DNA of 64,000 bases from CAYONZ01 sp964405465. Its GTDB lineage: Bacteria; Bdellovibrionota; Bdellovibrionia; Bdellovibrionales; JAMPXM01. The DNA lies in NCBI GenBank assembly GCA_964405465.1, contig CAYONZ010000005.1:1-64000 (forward strand), in the 5' to 3' direction. Shown here piece after piece: positions 26,708 through 35,580 of the stretch (its first letter is position 1; each line of letters begins with the position of its first letter). The notes under the pieces were generated by a model. It saw nothing but the letters and a program-made list of their open reading frames with translations, did no database searches and was not told where the DNA came from. Both the position numbers and the translations under genes were made by a program.

Positions 26708-28087
26708 ATTGGCGGTTCATTTTTCTTATCAGTTTTGTTTGTGGGATGGGTTTACATCAGAGATTTTGATCTTAACTATGCCATATGGATTGTTTTATTT
26801 TGGGCGTTTAGCTTTTATCGAATTGCGCAAACCAAAAGTTTTTTTCGAGCGCTGGATGCAGATAAAGATGGTCTCGATGTTCAAAAATGGGATCGGGCAG
26901 TTAAGTTGATTCTTGTGGTCACCGGGTTTATGTGGTCGTTTATTGGTTTTTATGGTCTCTCGGTAAAGCCGATTGGTATTGCGGTTGCTTCGCTTTTGGT
27001 AACCACAGGAGTATCTGCAACCGCGATTGTGTCTTATCCGGGATTCGAGTTTATTGTTCGCTATTGGATACCATTGGTGAAATTTCCACTGCTGTTGCCA
27101 ATGTTGTTTGGGCCGCACAAGGATCTAAGGTTTCTGGTGATTACAGTTTTTTCTTTTTATGCCTCGGCCTTGGTGGCAAGTCGTAATAATCTCAAACTGG
27201 TTGTAGATGTTTTCAATGAGCGAGAAAAGAGCAAGTCGCTTGCGCGTGACCTCGATAAGACGCTTCGCGATTTTCGTGAGTCAGCTCAAGAGGTTCAGGT
27301 ATTGCAGCAAAAGAATGTGCATTCGTCAAAAATGGCGGCGCTCGGTGAGATGGCAGCTGGAGTTGCTCATGAAGTGAATAATCCCTTGGCGGTTATTAAA
27401 GGAAAGGCTGATCAGCTTAAGCGTGCAGTGCATTTGGGACGGCTCGATCCGGAAGTGGTTGGACGGACCGCAACGGTGATTTCTGAGACAGCAGAGCGAA
27501 TAGCAAAGATTATTCGAGGCTTAAGAAGTTTCGCTCGTGATGGAGAAAGTGATCCGTTTCAGCGCGCCACATTGCAGACCATTTTGGATGAGTCCTTTGA
27601 GCTCTGTCGATCCCGCTTTCATCACAATGGAATTGAGTTGAGAGTTGCGGGAGAAATGAATGGGCTTCAAATTGAGTGTCGGTCTGTTCAAATTGGGCAA
27701 GTGGTCTTGAATCTTCTCAACAATGCGGCGGATGCTGTTTTGCCATTACCTGAGAAATGGATTCAACTCGAGGTCCATGATCGAGGTGAAATGGTAGATA
27801 TTTTGGTTACCGATTCAGGACACGGAATTCCATTCGATGTGGCTCAGAAAATCATGCAGCCATTTTTTACGACGAAGGAAATTGGCAAGGGCACAGGTTT
27901 GGGCTTAAGCATCTCCGTTGGCATCGCACGGTCTCACCATGGTGAATTGGTCTATGATGCGAGTTGCCCGAACACGAGATTTCGTTTGAGCGTTCCTAAA
28001 AGACAGCCTGCAGATGAAGAGGTTATTGTACATGCGTCAGCGCCGACGGATGCTGATCAAAAAAACAATAGAAAATCAGCATCCTAA
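26708..28087 (+). CDS. sensor histidine kinase 2, 5' end lost in gap
   Basis: 459 residues are visible. The start lies in the gap. About four or five membrane helices come first, then a coiled linker (near EREKSKSLARDLDKTLRDF) and the kinase core. The core repeats the first kinase closely: KMAALGEMAAGVAHEVNNPLA, VVLNLLNNAADAV, DSGHGIP and FFTTKEIGKGTGLGLSI. The phospho-His is encoded at 27368-27370. The two are tandem paralogues that diverged mostly in the sensor half. A basic, Asp/Ala-rich tail ends the protein. The cognate regulator is unknown. Confidence 0.88.
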   Translation: MGGSFFLSVLFVGWVYIRDFDLNYAIWIVLFWAFSFYRIAQTKSFFRALDADKDGLDVQKWDRAVKLILVVTGFMWSFIGFYGLSVKPIGIAVASLLVTTGVSATAIVSYPGFEFIVRYWIPLVKFPLLLPMLFGPHKDLRFLVITVFSFYASALVASRNNLKLVVDVFNEREKSKSLARDLDKTLRDFRESAQEVQVLQQKNVHSSKMAALGEMAAGVAHEVNNPLAVIKGKADQLKRAVHLGRLDPEVVGRTATVISETAERIAKIIRGLRSFARDGESDPFQRATLQTILDESFELCRSRFHHNGIELRVAGEMNGLQIECRSVQIGQVVLNLLNNAADAVLPLPEKWIQLEVHDRGEMVDILVTDSGHGIPFDVAQKIMQPFFTTKEIGKGTGLGLSISVGIARSHHGELVYDASCPNTRFRLSVPKRQPADEEVIVHASAPTDADQKNNRKSAS

Positions 28088-28106
28088 TTTGAGTCTCTTT
28101 TCTCTA

Positions 28107-28982
28107 TTAAAAGAAGGCTCCGAAGCCTGCACGTAAGGCAATATAATTTGTCGAGACTTCATTGGACGGAGGAAAAAGTGCGTACTCGGCCGTTACGGGT
28201 ACGAAAAATCGATCGGTAAGTTTTAAGTAAGCTCCTCCACCAAAATAAAAAACGGTCGTTGCGGAGATTTTAGATTCGTCCAAAATATTTGACGACTTTG
28301 ACATCGGGTAATGAATACCAAGGCCACCCAAAACAAAGGGCATAAAGTCGCCAGAGGAAAAGGCATAGCGCATGAGTAAATCACCAATGATATAGGTGAG
28401 ACTCGTCGTACAGGCCGAAGTGTTTCCAACACAAAGTGAATTCTGTGAGTTCCCTGAAGTGTTGAAAGTTTCAAATCCAAATCGTCCGACGAGACCGAGG
28501 TTTCCCGAGAGAGGTATGTCCCCCATTCCCTTCAGTGAAAACCCACTGCCCGTTGTGGCGACAGTTTCTGTGACTGAACCTGAGGTGTTTGTGGCTTTCA
28601 CCGTTTGTGAATCTATGGAATATCCAGCAATGCCCGCAACCATGGTGTTTCGACCAAAGAGAGAGCGTTTACGGGCCACAGCAGGGTTCGTGGTGCCCTT
28701 CGGAGCCATACGCAAAGACGAGCTGATTGGTGCCGAACCATTTAGTATTTTGGCCTTTGCTTTCATTCCTGAAATTTGAATGATTTCAAGAAGACCTTTA
28801 CTTTTTTGTCCTTCAATTGCGAGAAACCGGGCTCCGACTTGCATCTGAGTATCTGACGAATCGAATTCGATGATGGCTTGAGTTGAATTCGAGTTGACCA
28901 CATGAGCTGCCCACGCCGATGTTGCGACAAAAGAGAAAAGAAGAGTTTTACTGATCAAAGAGATTCGTGAAATGTTGAACAT
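28107..28982 (-). CDS. outer-membrane beta-barrel protein with N-terminal periplasmic domain
   Basis: The protein has 291 residues from ATG 28982, placed by GGAGG five bases before; an in-frame start at 28997 lacks this. The signal peptide ends SAWA. A first part (about 22-95) resembles a small beta domain with FLAIEGQKSKGLLEII; it is followed by a basic loop and a barrel of about 180 residues ending RAGFGAFF. Two Cys (about 10 residues apart, CVGNTSAC) lie in one predicted extracellular loop and may form a disulfide. It converges on the second kinase with only 19 bases between. Confidence 0.65.
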   Translation of the reverse strand: MFNISRISLISKTLLFSFVATSAWAAHVVNSNSTQAIIEFDSSDTQMQVGARFLAIEGQKSKGLLEIIQISGMKAKAKILNGSAPISSSLRMAPKGTTNPAVARKRSLFGRNTMVAGIAGYSIDSQTVKATNTSGSVTETVATTGSGFSLKGMGDIPLSGNLGLVGRFGFETFNTSGNSQNSLCVGNTSACTTSLTYIIGDLLMRYAFSSGDFMPFVLGGLGIHYPMSKSSNILDESKISATTVFYFGGGAYLKLTDRFFVPVTAEYALFPPSNEVSTNYIALRAGFGAFF

Positions 28983-29208
28983 TGATCCTCCAGCCAAATG
29001 ATGCTCATAATCAAATTGTACCGATATGTCAGAGCGCCGGCCAAGATATTTTCATGACAAGTCTAGGGGTGGGGGGGCAGCAATTCAATTGGGGCAATGG
29101 CCATCACTAAATTTTGTTGGGTTAACATCGGATTTTACAGTAGGCCAGCTAGCAGAGAGTTGGCGAGGTTTTGTGCGCTTGAAATTGAATCACGAGGTTC
29201 AATTGCGA

Positions 29209-29230
29209 GGCGCTCTAAGAGTTGAGCGCC
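29209..29230 (-). other. GC-rich hairpin downstream of ssb
   Basis: GGCGCTC and GAGCGCC form a perfect 7-bp stem with an 8-base loop, 18 bases beyond the ssb stop. No T-run follows on the minus strand, so it is a weak terminator candidate or an RNA 3' end stabiliser. Confidence 0.5.
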
Positions 29231-29248
29231 GTTTGATCAAAAGCGAAT

Positions 29249-29683
29249 TTAAAAAGGAATTTCTTCAGAGCTATCAAAGTTTGGTTCTGGACCAAAATCA
29301 GGAAATCCACCATAAGAGTCATTGCTTCGAGACGTATTGTTTTCACGCTCTCCAGCGGCACCAAGAAACTGAACTGTATTCGCTACGATTTCAGTGGTGT
29401 ATTTTTTCTGACCTTGTTGGTCTTCCCAAGAACGAGTTTGAAGTCGACCTTCGACATAAACCTGACGGCCTTTTGCTAAGTGTTTGCCACAAATCTCAGC
29501 CAACTTGCCCCACACAACAATGCGGTGCCATTCTGTACGTTCTTGTTTCTGGCCTTCTTTATCGATCCAAGTTTCACTGGTTGCAATGCTGAGTCTTGCA
29601 ACAGATTGATTGCTTCCTACTGATTTTAGTTCAGGGTCTGTTCCCAATCGACCCACGATGATGACCTTATTCACGCCTGCCAT
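29249..29683 (-). CDS. ssb: single-stranded DNA-binding protein
   Basis: The protein has 144 residues from ATG 29683, with AGGGGAA upstream; an in-frame ATG at 29722 would add 13 residues. The OB-fold core reads NKVIIVGRLGTDPELK, then ETWIDKEGQKQERTEWHRIV and KGRQVYVEGRLQTRSW. The acidic tail ends SSEEIPF, the contact tip for RecQ, PriA and other partners. It coats single-stranded DNA in replication and repair. It lies 110 bases after gspN and may be transcribed on its own. Confidence 0.95.
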   Translation of the reverse strand: MAGVNKVIIVGRLGTDPELKSVGSNQSVARLSIATSETWIDKEGQKQERTEWHRIVVWGKLAEICGKHLAKGRQVYVEGRLQTRSWEDQQGQKKYTTEIVANTVQFLGAAGERENNTSRSNDSYGGFPDFGPEPNFDSSEEIPF

Positions 29684-29793
29684 GTGTTTCCCCTTTGAAT
29701 GGTTCTCTTTAGTTCGTCCCATGAGGATGTTGAAGGGGTCAATGGAAATGTGAGGGTGGGGAGGGGAAAGTGCAGAATCGAGGTTTGCCTAAA

Positions 29794-30801
29794 TCATAAG
29801 CTTTCCATCTTGGGTGGCGAAAACATATCAGATGCTTTTATTCGGAATTGGTAGCGTGTTCCCTTGGATGAAGGCTTGGTAAATGAACCAATGACGATAT
29901 CTAGAAACTTCAGCGCGTTGTGGATATTTTCGCTCATTGTTAAATCGATCGCCAGATTATATCCCGTCAGTTCGGGGCTGGTTTGACCGTTGCGATTGCG
30001 CATAGCGATAAGGAGGTCGCCCGTGATGTTTCCATGTAGGGCTTCTTTTTCGGAGCCTAGCTTAACTTCAGACAGCGTGAGGCGACCGCTTTCCATATGT
30101 CCTTTAACTAAAATTTGTTTAAGAGAAAGAGCGGGGAAGGTTTGTGTGAGACCTCCTAAAGGAATCACCAAAGATTGAAAGCCAAAATCTTTCAAAGAAA
30201 GTTCAATTGGCCCTTTGGGTTGTGTTGCAAATGTCGGATCAATTTGCAAGCGAGTGCTGAGATCAGTCTTGCCGTTGAGTTTGTAATTGAAGCCAATCCA
30301 GCCTTTGAGGAAATCACAAAGAGCAGGAAGGGCAACATCCTGGGCATCAATGGCAATCTCTTGCATTCTTGTGTTTGATTTCGCGTCTTGGGTTTTGAGT
30401 TTTTCTCCTTCGTGAAAAGAAAAATCAACTTGTCCCTTGAAAAGGCCGTCGAAATTGAGCTGGGCACCCTGACGAAAAGAGAGGAGTCCTGCGATCCATG
30501 GAGAAATGGTGAGTTTGTCGCTCGCAAGTGCGGGAATTGAACTTTGCACAAAGTCGACTTTGAACTTCTCAAATTCAATAGCCGGAGCTGGAACGGCTCT
30601 GAGATGCATGTCGGAAATACTAAGATAAATTTTTATTGGCCCTTCTTTGGTGAGCTCAGAGACTTTCTCTGAGAGTAGATCGATAAAATCATTAGCAGGT
30701 GTCAAAATCACCAGAAAGACAAAAGTAAAAAGCACGGTTACAAATATTTTGAGTTTGTGGAATCGCAAGATTCTGATTATGAGATTCTGAGTCTGTGCCA
30801 T
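29794..30801 (-). CDS. gspN: type II secretion system protein GspN-like
   Basis: The protein has 335 residues. One N-terminal membrane helix (about 17-36) is followed by a periplasmic domain of amphipathic strands in the AsmA/GspN style, such as SISDMHLRAVPAPAIEFEKF and LSLKQILVKGHMESG. The last gene of the gsp run fits GspN by position. GspN is optional in many type II systems and its role is unclear. Fifteen bases separate it from gspM. Confidence 0.75.
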   Translation of the reverse strand: MAQTQNLIIRILRFHKLKIFVTVLFTFVFLVILTPANDFIDLLSEKVSELTKEGPIKIYLSISDMHLRAVPAPAIEFEKFKVDFVQSSIPALASDKLTISPWIAGLLSFRQGAQLNFDGLFKGQVDFSFHEGEKLKTQDAKSNTRMQEIAIDAQDVALPALCDFLKGWIGFNYKLNGKTDLSTRLQIDPTFATQPKGPIELSLKDFGFQSLVIPLGGLTQTFPALSLKQILVKGHMESGRLTLSEVKLGSEKEALHGNITGDLLIAMRNRNGQTSPELTGYNLAIDLTMSENIHNALKFLDIVIGSFTKPSSKGTRYQFRIKASDMFSPPKMESL

Positions 30802-30816
30802 AGTGTCATCTCCAAA

Positions 30817-31488
30817 TTATTTTTTGCTTGGCTTTTTACTGTTGCCTTTACTCTTGTCTGAAACAGGCTCGGCTTCCATTGGAACGATAAATTGTGCAAA
30901 CTTTAGAGTGACGTCAAAATAGTGTCCGGCCTCGTTTGGAGTTGGTGTCATGTCAAGGCCGATCATTTTGAGAGATTTATCCTCGTTCTGTAAAACATAG
31001 CTAATATCTACGACCTGAGTGAGGTTGAGAATAGAAAAATTGAGAGAGGCGCCGACCACTTCAATGTTGACTCCATTTTGTCGAATGGTTTGCTTGAGCT
31101 CCTGAACTGATTTGAGGCGTTCAAGTGGGATTCCAATTTTAGCAAGTTTGGATTTCACCTGACTCTCTAAAAATGTCACTCCAAGTGGCCGTGGTTGCAT
31201 GGGCATTTGCGAGACCTCATGATTGACTCGAAAGAGATCGCGAATTTTATTGCGCTTGGCTTCGAAGGTGTCGACTTGTTCGGAGGAGGAGGACAAATAA
31301 GATAGCGGCACAGAAAGTACGATGAAGAGTCCCACGCCAACGGCAACAATTTTAACAATGCGTTGTTGGGCGCTATTAAGGTCTTGGTATTTTTCAGAGA
31401 CGGATAAAAACAAAGAGCTCTCTTGAAGTTGGCTCCAAAGATGTTGGGTTCGTTCTTTGAATTGGTCTTTGATGTCTTCAAGTATCAC
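30817..31488 (-). CDS. gspM: type II secretion system protein GspM-like
   Basis: The protein has 223 residues from GTG 31488. A cytoplasmic helix of about 45 residues precedes one membrane helix (VKIVAVGVGLFIVLSVPLSYL region) and a periplasmic ferredoxin-like fold domain. This matches PilO/GspM inner-membrane platform proteins, which pair with GspL. The start region is duplicated by the assembly at 31461-31515 and 31616-31670. In the merged sequence it begins 18 bases after the gspL stop. Confidence 0.78.
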   Translation of the reverse strand: MILEDIKDQFKERTQHLWSQLQESSLFLSVSEKYQDLNSAQQRIVKIVAVGVGLFIVLSVPLSYLSSSSEQVDTFEAKRNKIRDLFRVNHEVSQMPMQPRPLGVTFLESQVKSKLAKIGIPLERLKSVQELKQTIRQNGVNIEVVGASLNFSILNLTQVVDISYVLQNEDKSLKMIGLDMTPTPNEAGHYFDVTLKFAQFIVPMEAEPVSDKSKGNSKKPSKK

Positions 31489-31670
31489 TTAGGCCTCACT
31501 GGGTTTTCAGTTGGTNNNNNNNNNNNNNNNNNNNNNNNNNNNNNNNNNNNNNNNNNNNNNNNNNNNNNNNNNNNNNNNNNNNNNNNNNNNNNNNNNNNNN
31601 NNNNNNNNNNNNNNNATTGGTCTTTGATGTCTTCAAGTATCACTTAGGCCTCACTGGGTTTTCAGTTGGT
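31461..31670. repeat. 55-bp identical flanks around a false 100-N gap
   Basis: Bases 31461-31515 and 31616-31670 are identical over 55 bases, directly abutting the 100 N between them. This pattern results when two contigs that overlap by one assembly k-mer are joined with a fixed N run. It is not a biological duplication. Joining the two copies removes the gap and leaves intact gspL and gspM. Confidence 0.92.
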
Positions 31671-33338
31671 GCGATTCAGTTTAACTTTAAAAGCAAATGG
31701 GTGTCCTGGCCCTGGAACAACAGGATCAGACTTAACTTCTTGTAACGACTTGGCCCCATTTAATTGTGCGAGAGCTTCTTTGAGCGGTTTGATCTGATCA
31801 GGAGAAAGGCTTCGACCTTGAATCATAAGCTCATCATTCTCGATCGATAATTTGGAAACATCGATCCCGTACCCTGGAGACTTCGGTGCTCGCAATGGCA
31901 TTTTTTCTGAAATATGGTAGAGAATTTCGAGAGCAGATGAATAGTTGTCAAACTTGGCTAAAGCTTCAGATGCTTTGATTAATTTTTTTTGTTTGTCGAT
32001 GTATTTGCTCATCCATTCTGACTTCGCTGATCCCTTCGGCGGTGCAGGTAGGGTCTTGGTGATATCGACGACCACTTCATCAATTTTGTCGTTGAGTCTT
32101 GTGGCAAGTGAATCTCGAACAACGGCATAGAGTAAAAACATGGCGACGCCAGTGGCTGCCAACTGTCCCACCACTTTCCATTCATCCCAAAGTTTTTGTA
32201 GGGTTTGATTCTGTAATGCAAACTCTTGCTTTCTTAGGTTGATGGCGGGATTACGTGGTTTTTTAAGCCCTTCAATTGCAAGCGATATGGCCAAGGCCGA
32301 TTGCGCTTCTTGTTCAGGTGCAGGTGTAAACTTTAAGTTCCAACTGCGCTCGAAATGTCGATAGAGATTGGCAGGAAGTTCGAGTTGCTGGGTTATGAAG
32401 GCCCCAATGTGCGGGGTATAGGCCAGTTGGCCCAAAAGATCGATGTGAGTGAAGTGAAGATTTAGCTCTGAGCGAAGTTCCAAAAGACCAAGGCGGATCT
32501 CACGACAAAATTCTTCAACCGCATTGGTGATAATCTGCGATAGCAGAACTTGATCTTTGGTTGAGCCAGCTGGATTCATTAAAATATAGCCCTTGGTGCG
32601 CAGAATTTTAAGAGCCTCATGATAAGGTAAATTAAACTGTTGCACCATTTTAAGTGCAATGTCGTGACTGCCCCAGAAGAGACTTCGAACGGACACCAAT
32701 ACTTCTTGGCGATAAACCATGACCAAAGAGTGAGTGTGCCCAAAGTGAAATACAAGTCTTGCATCGCGGGGAAGTTGTGGAATTGGCAACTCACCATTGG
32801 TTGGCGCAATGGGCGGGGCTGAGGTTTGAGGTGGTTGTTGTTGCCATTTTTCGAAAACATTTGAAAGGGCAAGGCCCTCCACTGAAACAAGTTCTGGATC
32901 GAAGCCACCGTCTTTACAAACTTGAAGCAAATTGAGGATGTCTTCTTTTGGGCAAGCACAGGTGAGCACTTCTGAACCTTCGCCGACAAACTGTACAATC
33001 TTGGCGTCATAGATTGTATCTTCTGCCGCAAGTGGAATTTCGTCTTCGAGTTCGAAGGCGAGACTCTTGACAATTTTTTGTCGTTCTTTAAATGGAAACT
33101 GTTGCAGGCGAAGGCTCACCTGGCGTTGCGGAATAGCAATGCAAAACTTCGTTGTGCTATGGTCGAATTGGTCCGCAATCTTTCGGAGTGTATCAATGAT
33201 TTCAAGTGCCCGGTCAGCTCGGGGATCTGGGGAAAGTGGAAAGTCTTGAACAGACAAAACAGCATAGCCTTTGCTGCTACTCTCGGCGACTGCTACGTTT
33301 ATACTCGACGATCCTATGTCGATGCCGACGCTCTTCAT
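31662..33338 (-). CDS. gspL: type II secretion system protein GspL (PilM-PilN type)
   Basis: The protein has 558 residues. The N-terminal cytoplasmic part (about 1-345) is an actin-like ASKHA domain with the phosphate loop GIDIGSSSINVA, as in PilM. One membrane helix (about 392-408) leads to a periplasmic PilN-like domain. GspL anchors the GspE ATPase to the membrane platform. The N-terminal motif is closer to PilM than to classical enterobacterial GspL. It lies 41 bases after gspK. Confidence 0.85.
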   Translation of the reverse strand: MKSVGIDIGSSSINVAVAESSSKGYAVLSVQDFPLSPDPRADRALEIIDTLRKIADQFDHSTTKFCIAIPQRQVSLRLQQFPFKERQKIVKSLAFELEDEIPLAAEDTIYDAKIVQFVGEGSEVLTCACPKEDILNLLQVCKDGGFDPELVSVEGLALSNVFEKWQQQPPQTSAPPIAPTNGELPIPQLPRDARLVFHFGHTHSLVMVYRQEVLVSVRSLFWGSHDIALKMVQQFNLPYHEALKILRTKGYILMNPAGSTKDQVLLSQIITNAVEEFCREIRLGLLELRSELNLHFTHIDLLGQLAYTPHIGAFITQQLELPANLYRHFERSWNLKFTPAPEQEAQSALAISLAIEGLKKPRNPAINLRKQEFALQNQTLQKLWDEWKVVGQLAATGVAMFLLYAVVRDSLATRLNDKIDEVVVDITKTLPAPPKGSAKSEWMSKYIDKQKKLIKASEALAKFDNYSSALEILYHISEKMPLRAPKSPGYGIDVSKLSIENDELMIQGRSLSPDQIKPLKEALAQLNGAKSLQEVKSDPVVPGPGHPFAFKVKLNRTN

Positions 33339-33379
33339 TCCTTACCCATCCTTGGTGAAGGTTCATTGTTTTTTAAAAA

Positions 33380-34675
33380 TCACTCTTCTACCCAATAGAC
33401 CACATTGGGTCGGCCTTTGGGAGGAGGTGGTTTGGGTGGAGTGCTCTTGGTGTCTGCCTTTGCTGAAGGATCGCTGGGGTTTCCGTTCGGAGGTTTTGCC
33501 CCATCCTTATCTGAACCATCAGTGCCACTGAGTTCTTTTTTTAAAATTCCACTCAACCTACTCTTTACTCTATCAAAGTCATACACAATCGCAACGATTT
33601 TACGATTCATCTTGCCCGCGACTCCAGTCGAGGTGATGCGGAAGTTTTGTTCGTTATCAAATATCAGTGGAACCTTTTCTTCTTTGCCGTCATTGAACGG
33701 ATTGGAGGAAATACCAATGGTCGCGAGGTAACCAACAAAATCATCCATATTTTTAAACGGGCCTCGACTTGAGCTACGTGCCTCCACAATTTTTTTTGCA
33801 GCTTCGGCGTTGATGGCTGGACTGAGGCTTTCAAGGGTTTTCTCATTTGCATAATTAACGTTGATTCCTTTTGAGCCATAGACCGTCACTCGGGGAGCGA
33901 GAGCCTCATAGAAATCATCCGTCATTCCGGCCACCATGTGGAGCTCCTGTATGGTTTTGAATGGAGCATTCGGAGGCAAATCATTTTTTGTAAGCTCAGA
34001 GTTTTGATAGGAACTTGACTCGACTCCGCCATTTCGGCTCTCGTGATCTTCGTCAACCCAATCCATCATATTGTTCACGAGTTTGTTAAAATCAAAATTA
34101 CGATAGCGTTTCTGCCACTCTTCATCCGACTTAAGTCGTGACTGCAAAACCTCAAGAATTTGGTTTTTAGTTGCCTCACGCACGACTTTTGATGGCGAAT
34201 CTAAATCGTTAAGATCGATGCGGGAGCTCTCGCTTTCAATCTGCAAAACATACTGTGTCTTGATGAGAGAGTTTTTGACAAGCTCATTGAGTTGCCCTTT
34301 GTCGACGGCACTCATTCCGGGTAAGGCAGGAGGGGGCCATGCCATTGGAAAATTCCAAATCATATCGAGCATCGACTTGTCTGGAACGACATCACCTAGT
34401 TGGTGTACGGCCTTCTGGAAAGCATAAATTCTGAGAAGACCAAGCTCCACGCCGGCCTTTGCGGCATAGTAGGCTTGAATTTGTTGAACTGACACAGAGC
34501 TGAGTTTGACCTCGGTGACACTTTCAAGTGCGACGTCGGTTGCGATTCCAGCCAAAAACATCATTGTGAACATCGCTAAAAGAAGTGCCGAGCCTTTTCG
34601 TGAAAGCTTGAATTGTCTTTGGATTTGAACTTGCGCGCGAAAAATTTTTTTCTTTAAACCAAGAGAGAGCTTCAT
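33380..34675 (-). CDS. gspK: type II secretion minor pseudopilin GspK
   Basis: The protein has 431 residues, with a basic leader, then KGSALLLAMFTMMFLAGIAT, the processed pseudopilin helix. Cleavage after the Gly of KG would leave a Ser at +1 and no Glu5, as is usual for GspK, the tip subunit. The large domain carries DLNDLDSPS and MMDWVDEDHESRNGG, and a helix-hairpin-helix part with VNVNYANEKTLESL-type sequence. A Pro/Lys-rich tail (about 385-425) is unusual. The start overlaps the gspJ stop. Confidence 0.88.
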   Translation of the reverse strand: MKLSLGLKKKIFRAQVQIQRQFKLSRKGSALLLAMFTMMFLAGIATDVALESVTEVKLSSVSVQQIQAYYAAKAGVELGLLRIYAFQKAVHQLGDVVPDKSMLDMIWNFPMAWPPPALPGMSAVDKGQLNELVKNSLIKTQYVLQIESESSRIDLNDLDSPSKVVREATKNQILEVLQSRLKSDEEWQKRYRNFDFNKLVNNMMDWVDEDHESRNGGVESSSYQNSELTKNDLPPNAPFKTIQELHMVAGMTDDFYEALAPRVTVYGSKGINVNYANEKTLESLSPAINAEAAKKIVEARSSSRGPFKNMDDFVGYLATIGISSNPFNDGKEEKVPLIFDNEQNFRITSTGVAGKMNRKIVAIVYDFDRVKSRLSGILKKELSGTDGSDKDGAKPPNGNPSDPSAKADTKSTPPKPPPPKGRPNVVYWVEE

Positions 34676-35580
34676 TTTTTCTCCTCTTTTGGATTGTTTG
34701 GAAATCGAAGTGAGGCAATGAGTGATTGTTTGACCTTGTGTGCAAGTTTATCTTTGCTGTCCCACATGGTGAGAGTGATTTCAACAGCACTCGGGAAATT
34801 TTTTTCAGTTGAGGCATCACCCACAACACCAAGTTTGATGTTACCATCAGCTGTTTTCCACTCGCTGACCCATTCTTGTTTTTCGGGGCCATAAAATTTG
34901 AAAACAAGCTCTTCGACATTTTCAAGTAGCACAGTTTCTTGGCCGATCTCAGAGGTGCCATCAATATACGGAGCGAGTCGTCTCCAGAGACACTGGCTCG
35001 ATTGCGATTTGTTCTGGCGATTTTTGGTGGTGCAGCCTTTTAAATAATAAGCGACAGTCGCTTGGTCGCCCGACATTTCGTCGCGGAAGGTGCGTAAGTT
35101 GCTCAAGGTGGTGAGTTTGATCTCATGCTCAGAACCCACAAAAAATGTGACAGGAGGCGGGGGACTTTTGCGAGAGTACCTTGGCGGTGGAGCCTTGGGT
35201 GGTGTGTTTGGATTTTGGTTCGGATTCGGGTTACCACTCGGCGGATTTGCCGGGGGATTGCTGGCGTCAGGTCCCTGCGGCTTAAGGTTGTCCTCGTCGA
35301 TTTGCCTTAACATTGCAGTGGTGAAGTCACGATGATGAAAGGCAAGATTGATATCGCGTTCGATCACCTTTAGAGCTTCACGAACCATCGAGTCTTGCTC
35401 GATTCGTTTTTGAAACTTGGTTTTATTGTCGAGTGCCGTTCGCACTGCCTGCGTGGCAAATATCGTAAGCGTCGCCATTATAGTTATGGCGATCATGATT
35501 TCAAGTAGGGTAAACCCAATTTGTTTGTCGAATTTTGGACTTCGCGAAGGTGTTGGCATCTGAGTTGGTCTGTCGATCAT
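34672..35580 (-). CDS. gspJ: type II secretion minor pseudopilin GspJ
   Basis: The protein has 302 residues; usual GspJ are near 200. The prepilin motif IGFTLLEIMIAITI has Gly-Phe cleavage and Glu5. The body has the J-type fold with EDNLK..., VLLENVEELVFKFYGPE and WDSKDKLAHKV segments. Residues about 100-145 are an insertion of Pro, Asn and Gly that explains the extra length. It sits with GspI and GspK at the pseudopilus tip. Four-base overlaps link it to gspI and gspK. Confidence 0.88.
   Translation of the reverse strand: MIDRPTQMPTPSRSPKFDKQIGFTLLEIMIAITIMATLTIFATQAVRTALDNKTKFQKRIEQDSMVREALKVIERDINLAFHHRDFTTAMLRQIDEDNLKPQGPDASNPPANPPSGNPNPNQNPNTPPKAPPPRYSRKSPPPPVTFFVGSEHEIKLTTLSNLRTFRDEMSGDQATVAYYLKGCTTKNRQNKSQSSQCLWRRLAPYIDGTSEIGQETVLLENVEELVFKFYGPEKQEWVSEWKTADGNIKLGVVGDASTEKNFPSAVEITLTMWDSKDKLAHKVKQSLIASLRFPNNPKEEKK

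Noticed and set aside
25343..28087. One 914-residue kinase spanning the N run
   Set aside because: The frame through unknown bases is meaningless and both halves carry their own full kinase core.
29026..29592. A 188-codon frame on the plus strand opposite ssb
   Set aside because: The minus-strand frame encodes a complete SSB with its acidic tip; the plus frame is a shadow.
31461..31670. A real duplicated 55-bp element in the gsp locus
   Set aside because: The copies abut the N run on both sides exactly, which points to contig overlap.
35090..35335. Gly/Leu-rich frame on the plus strand within gspJ
   Set aside because: It is the antisense reading of the Pro/Asn-rich insert of GspJ.
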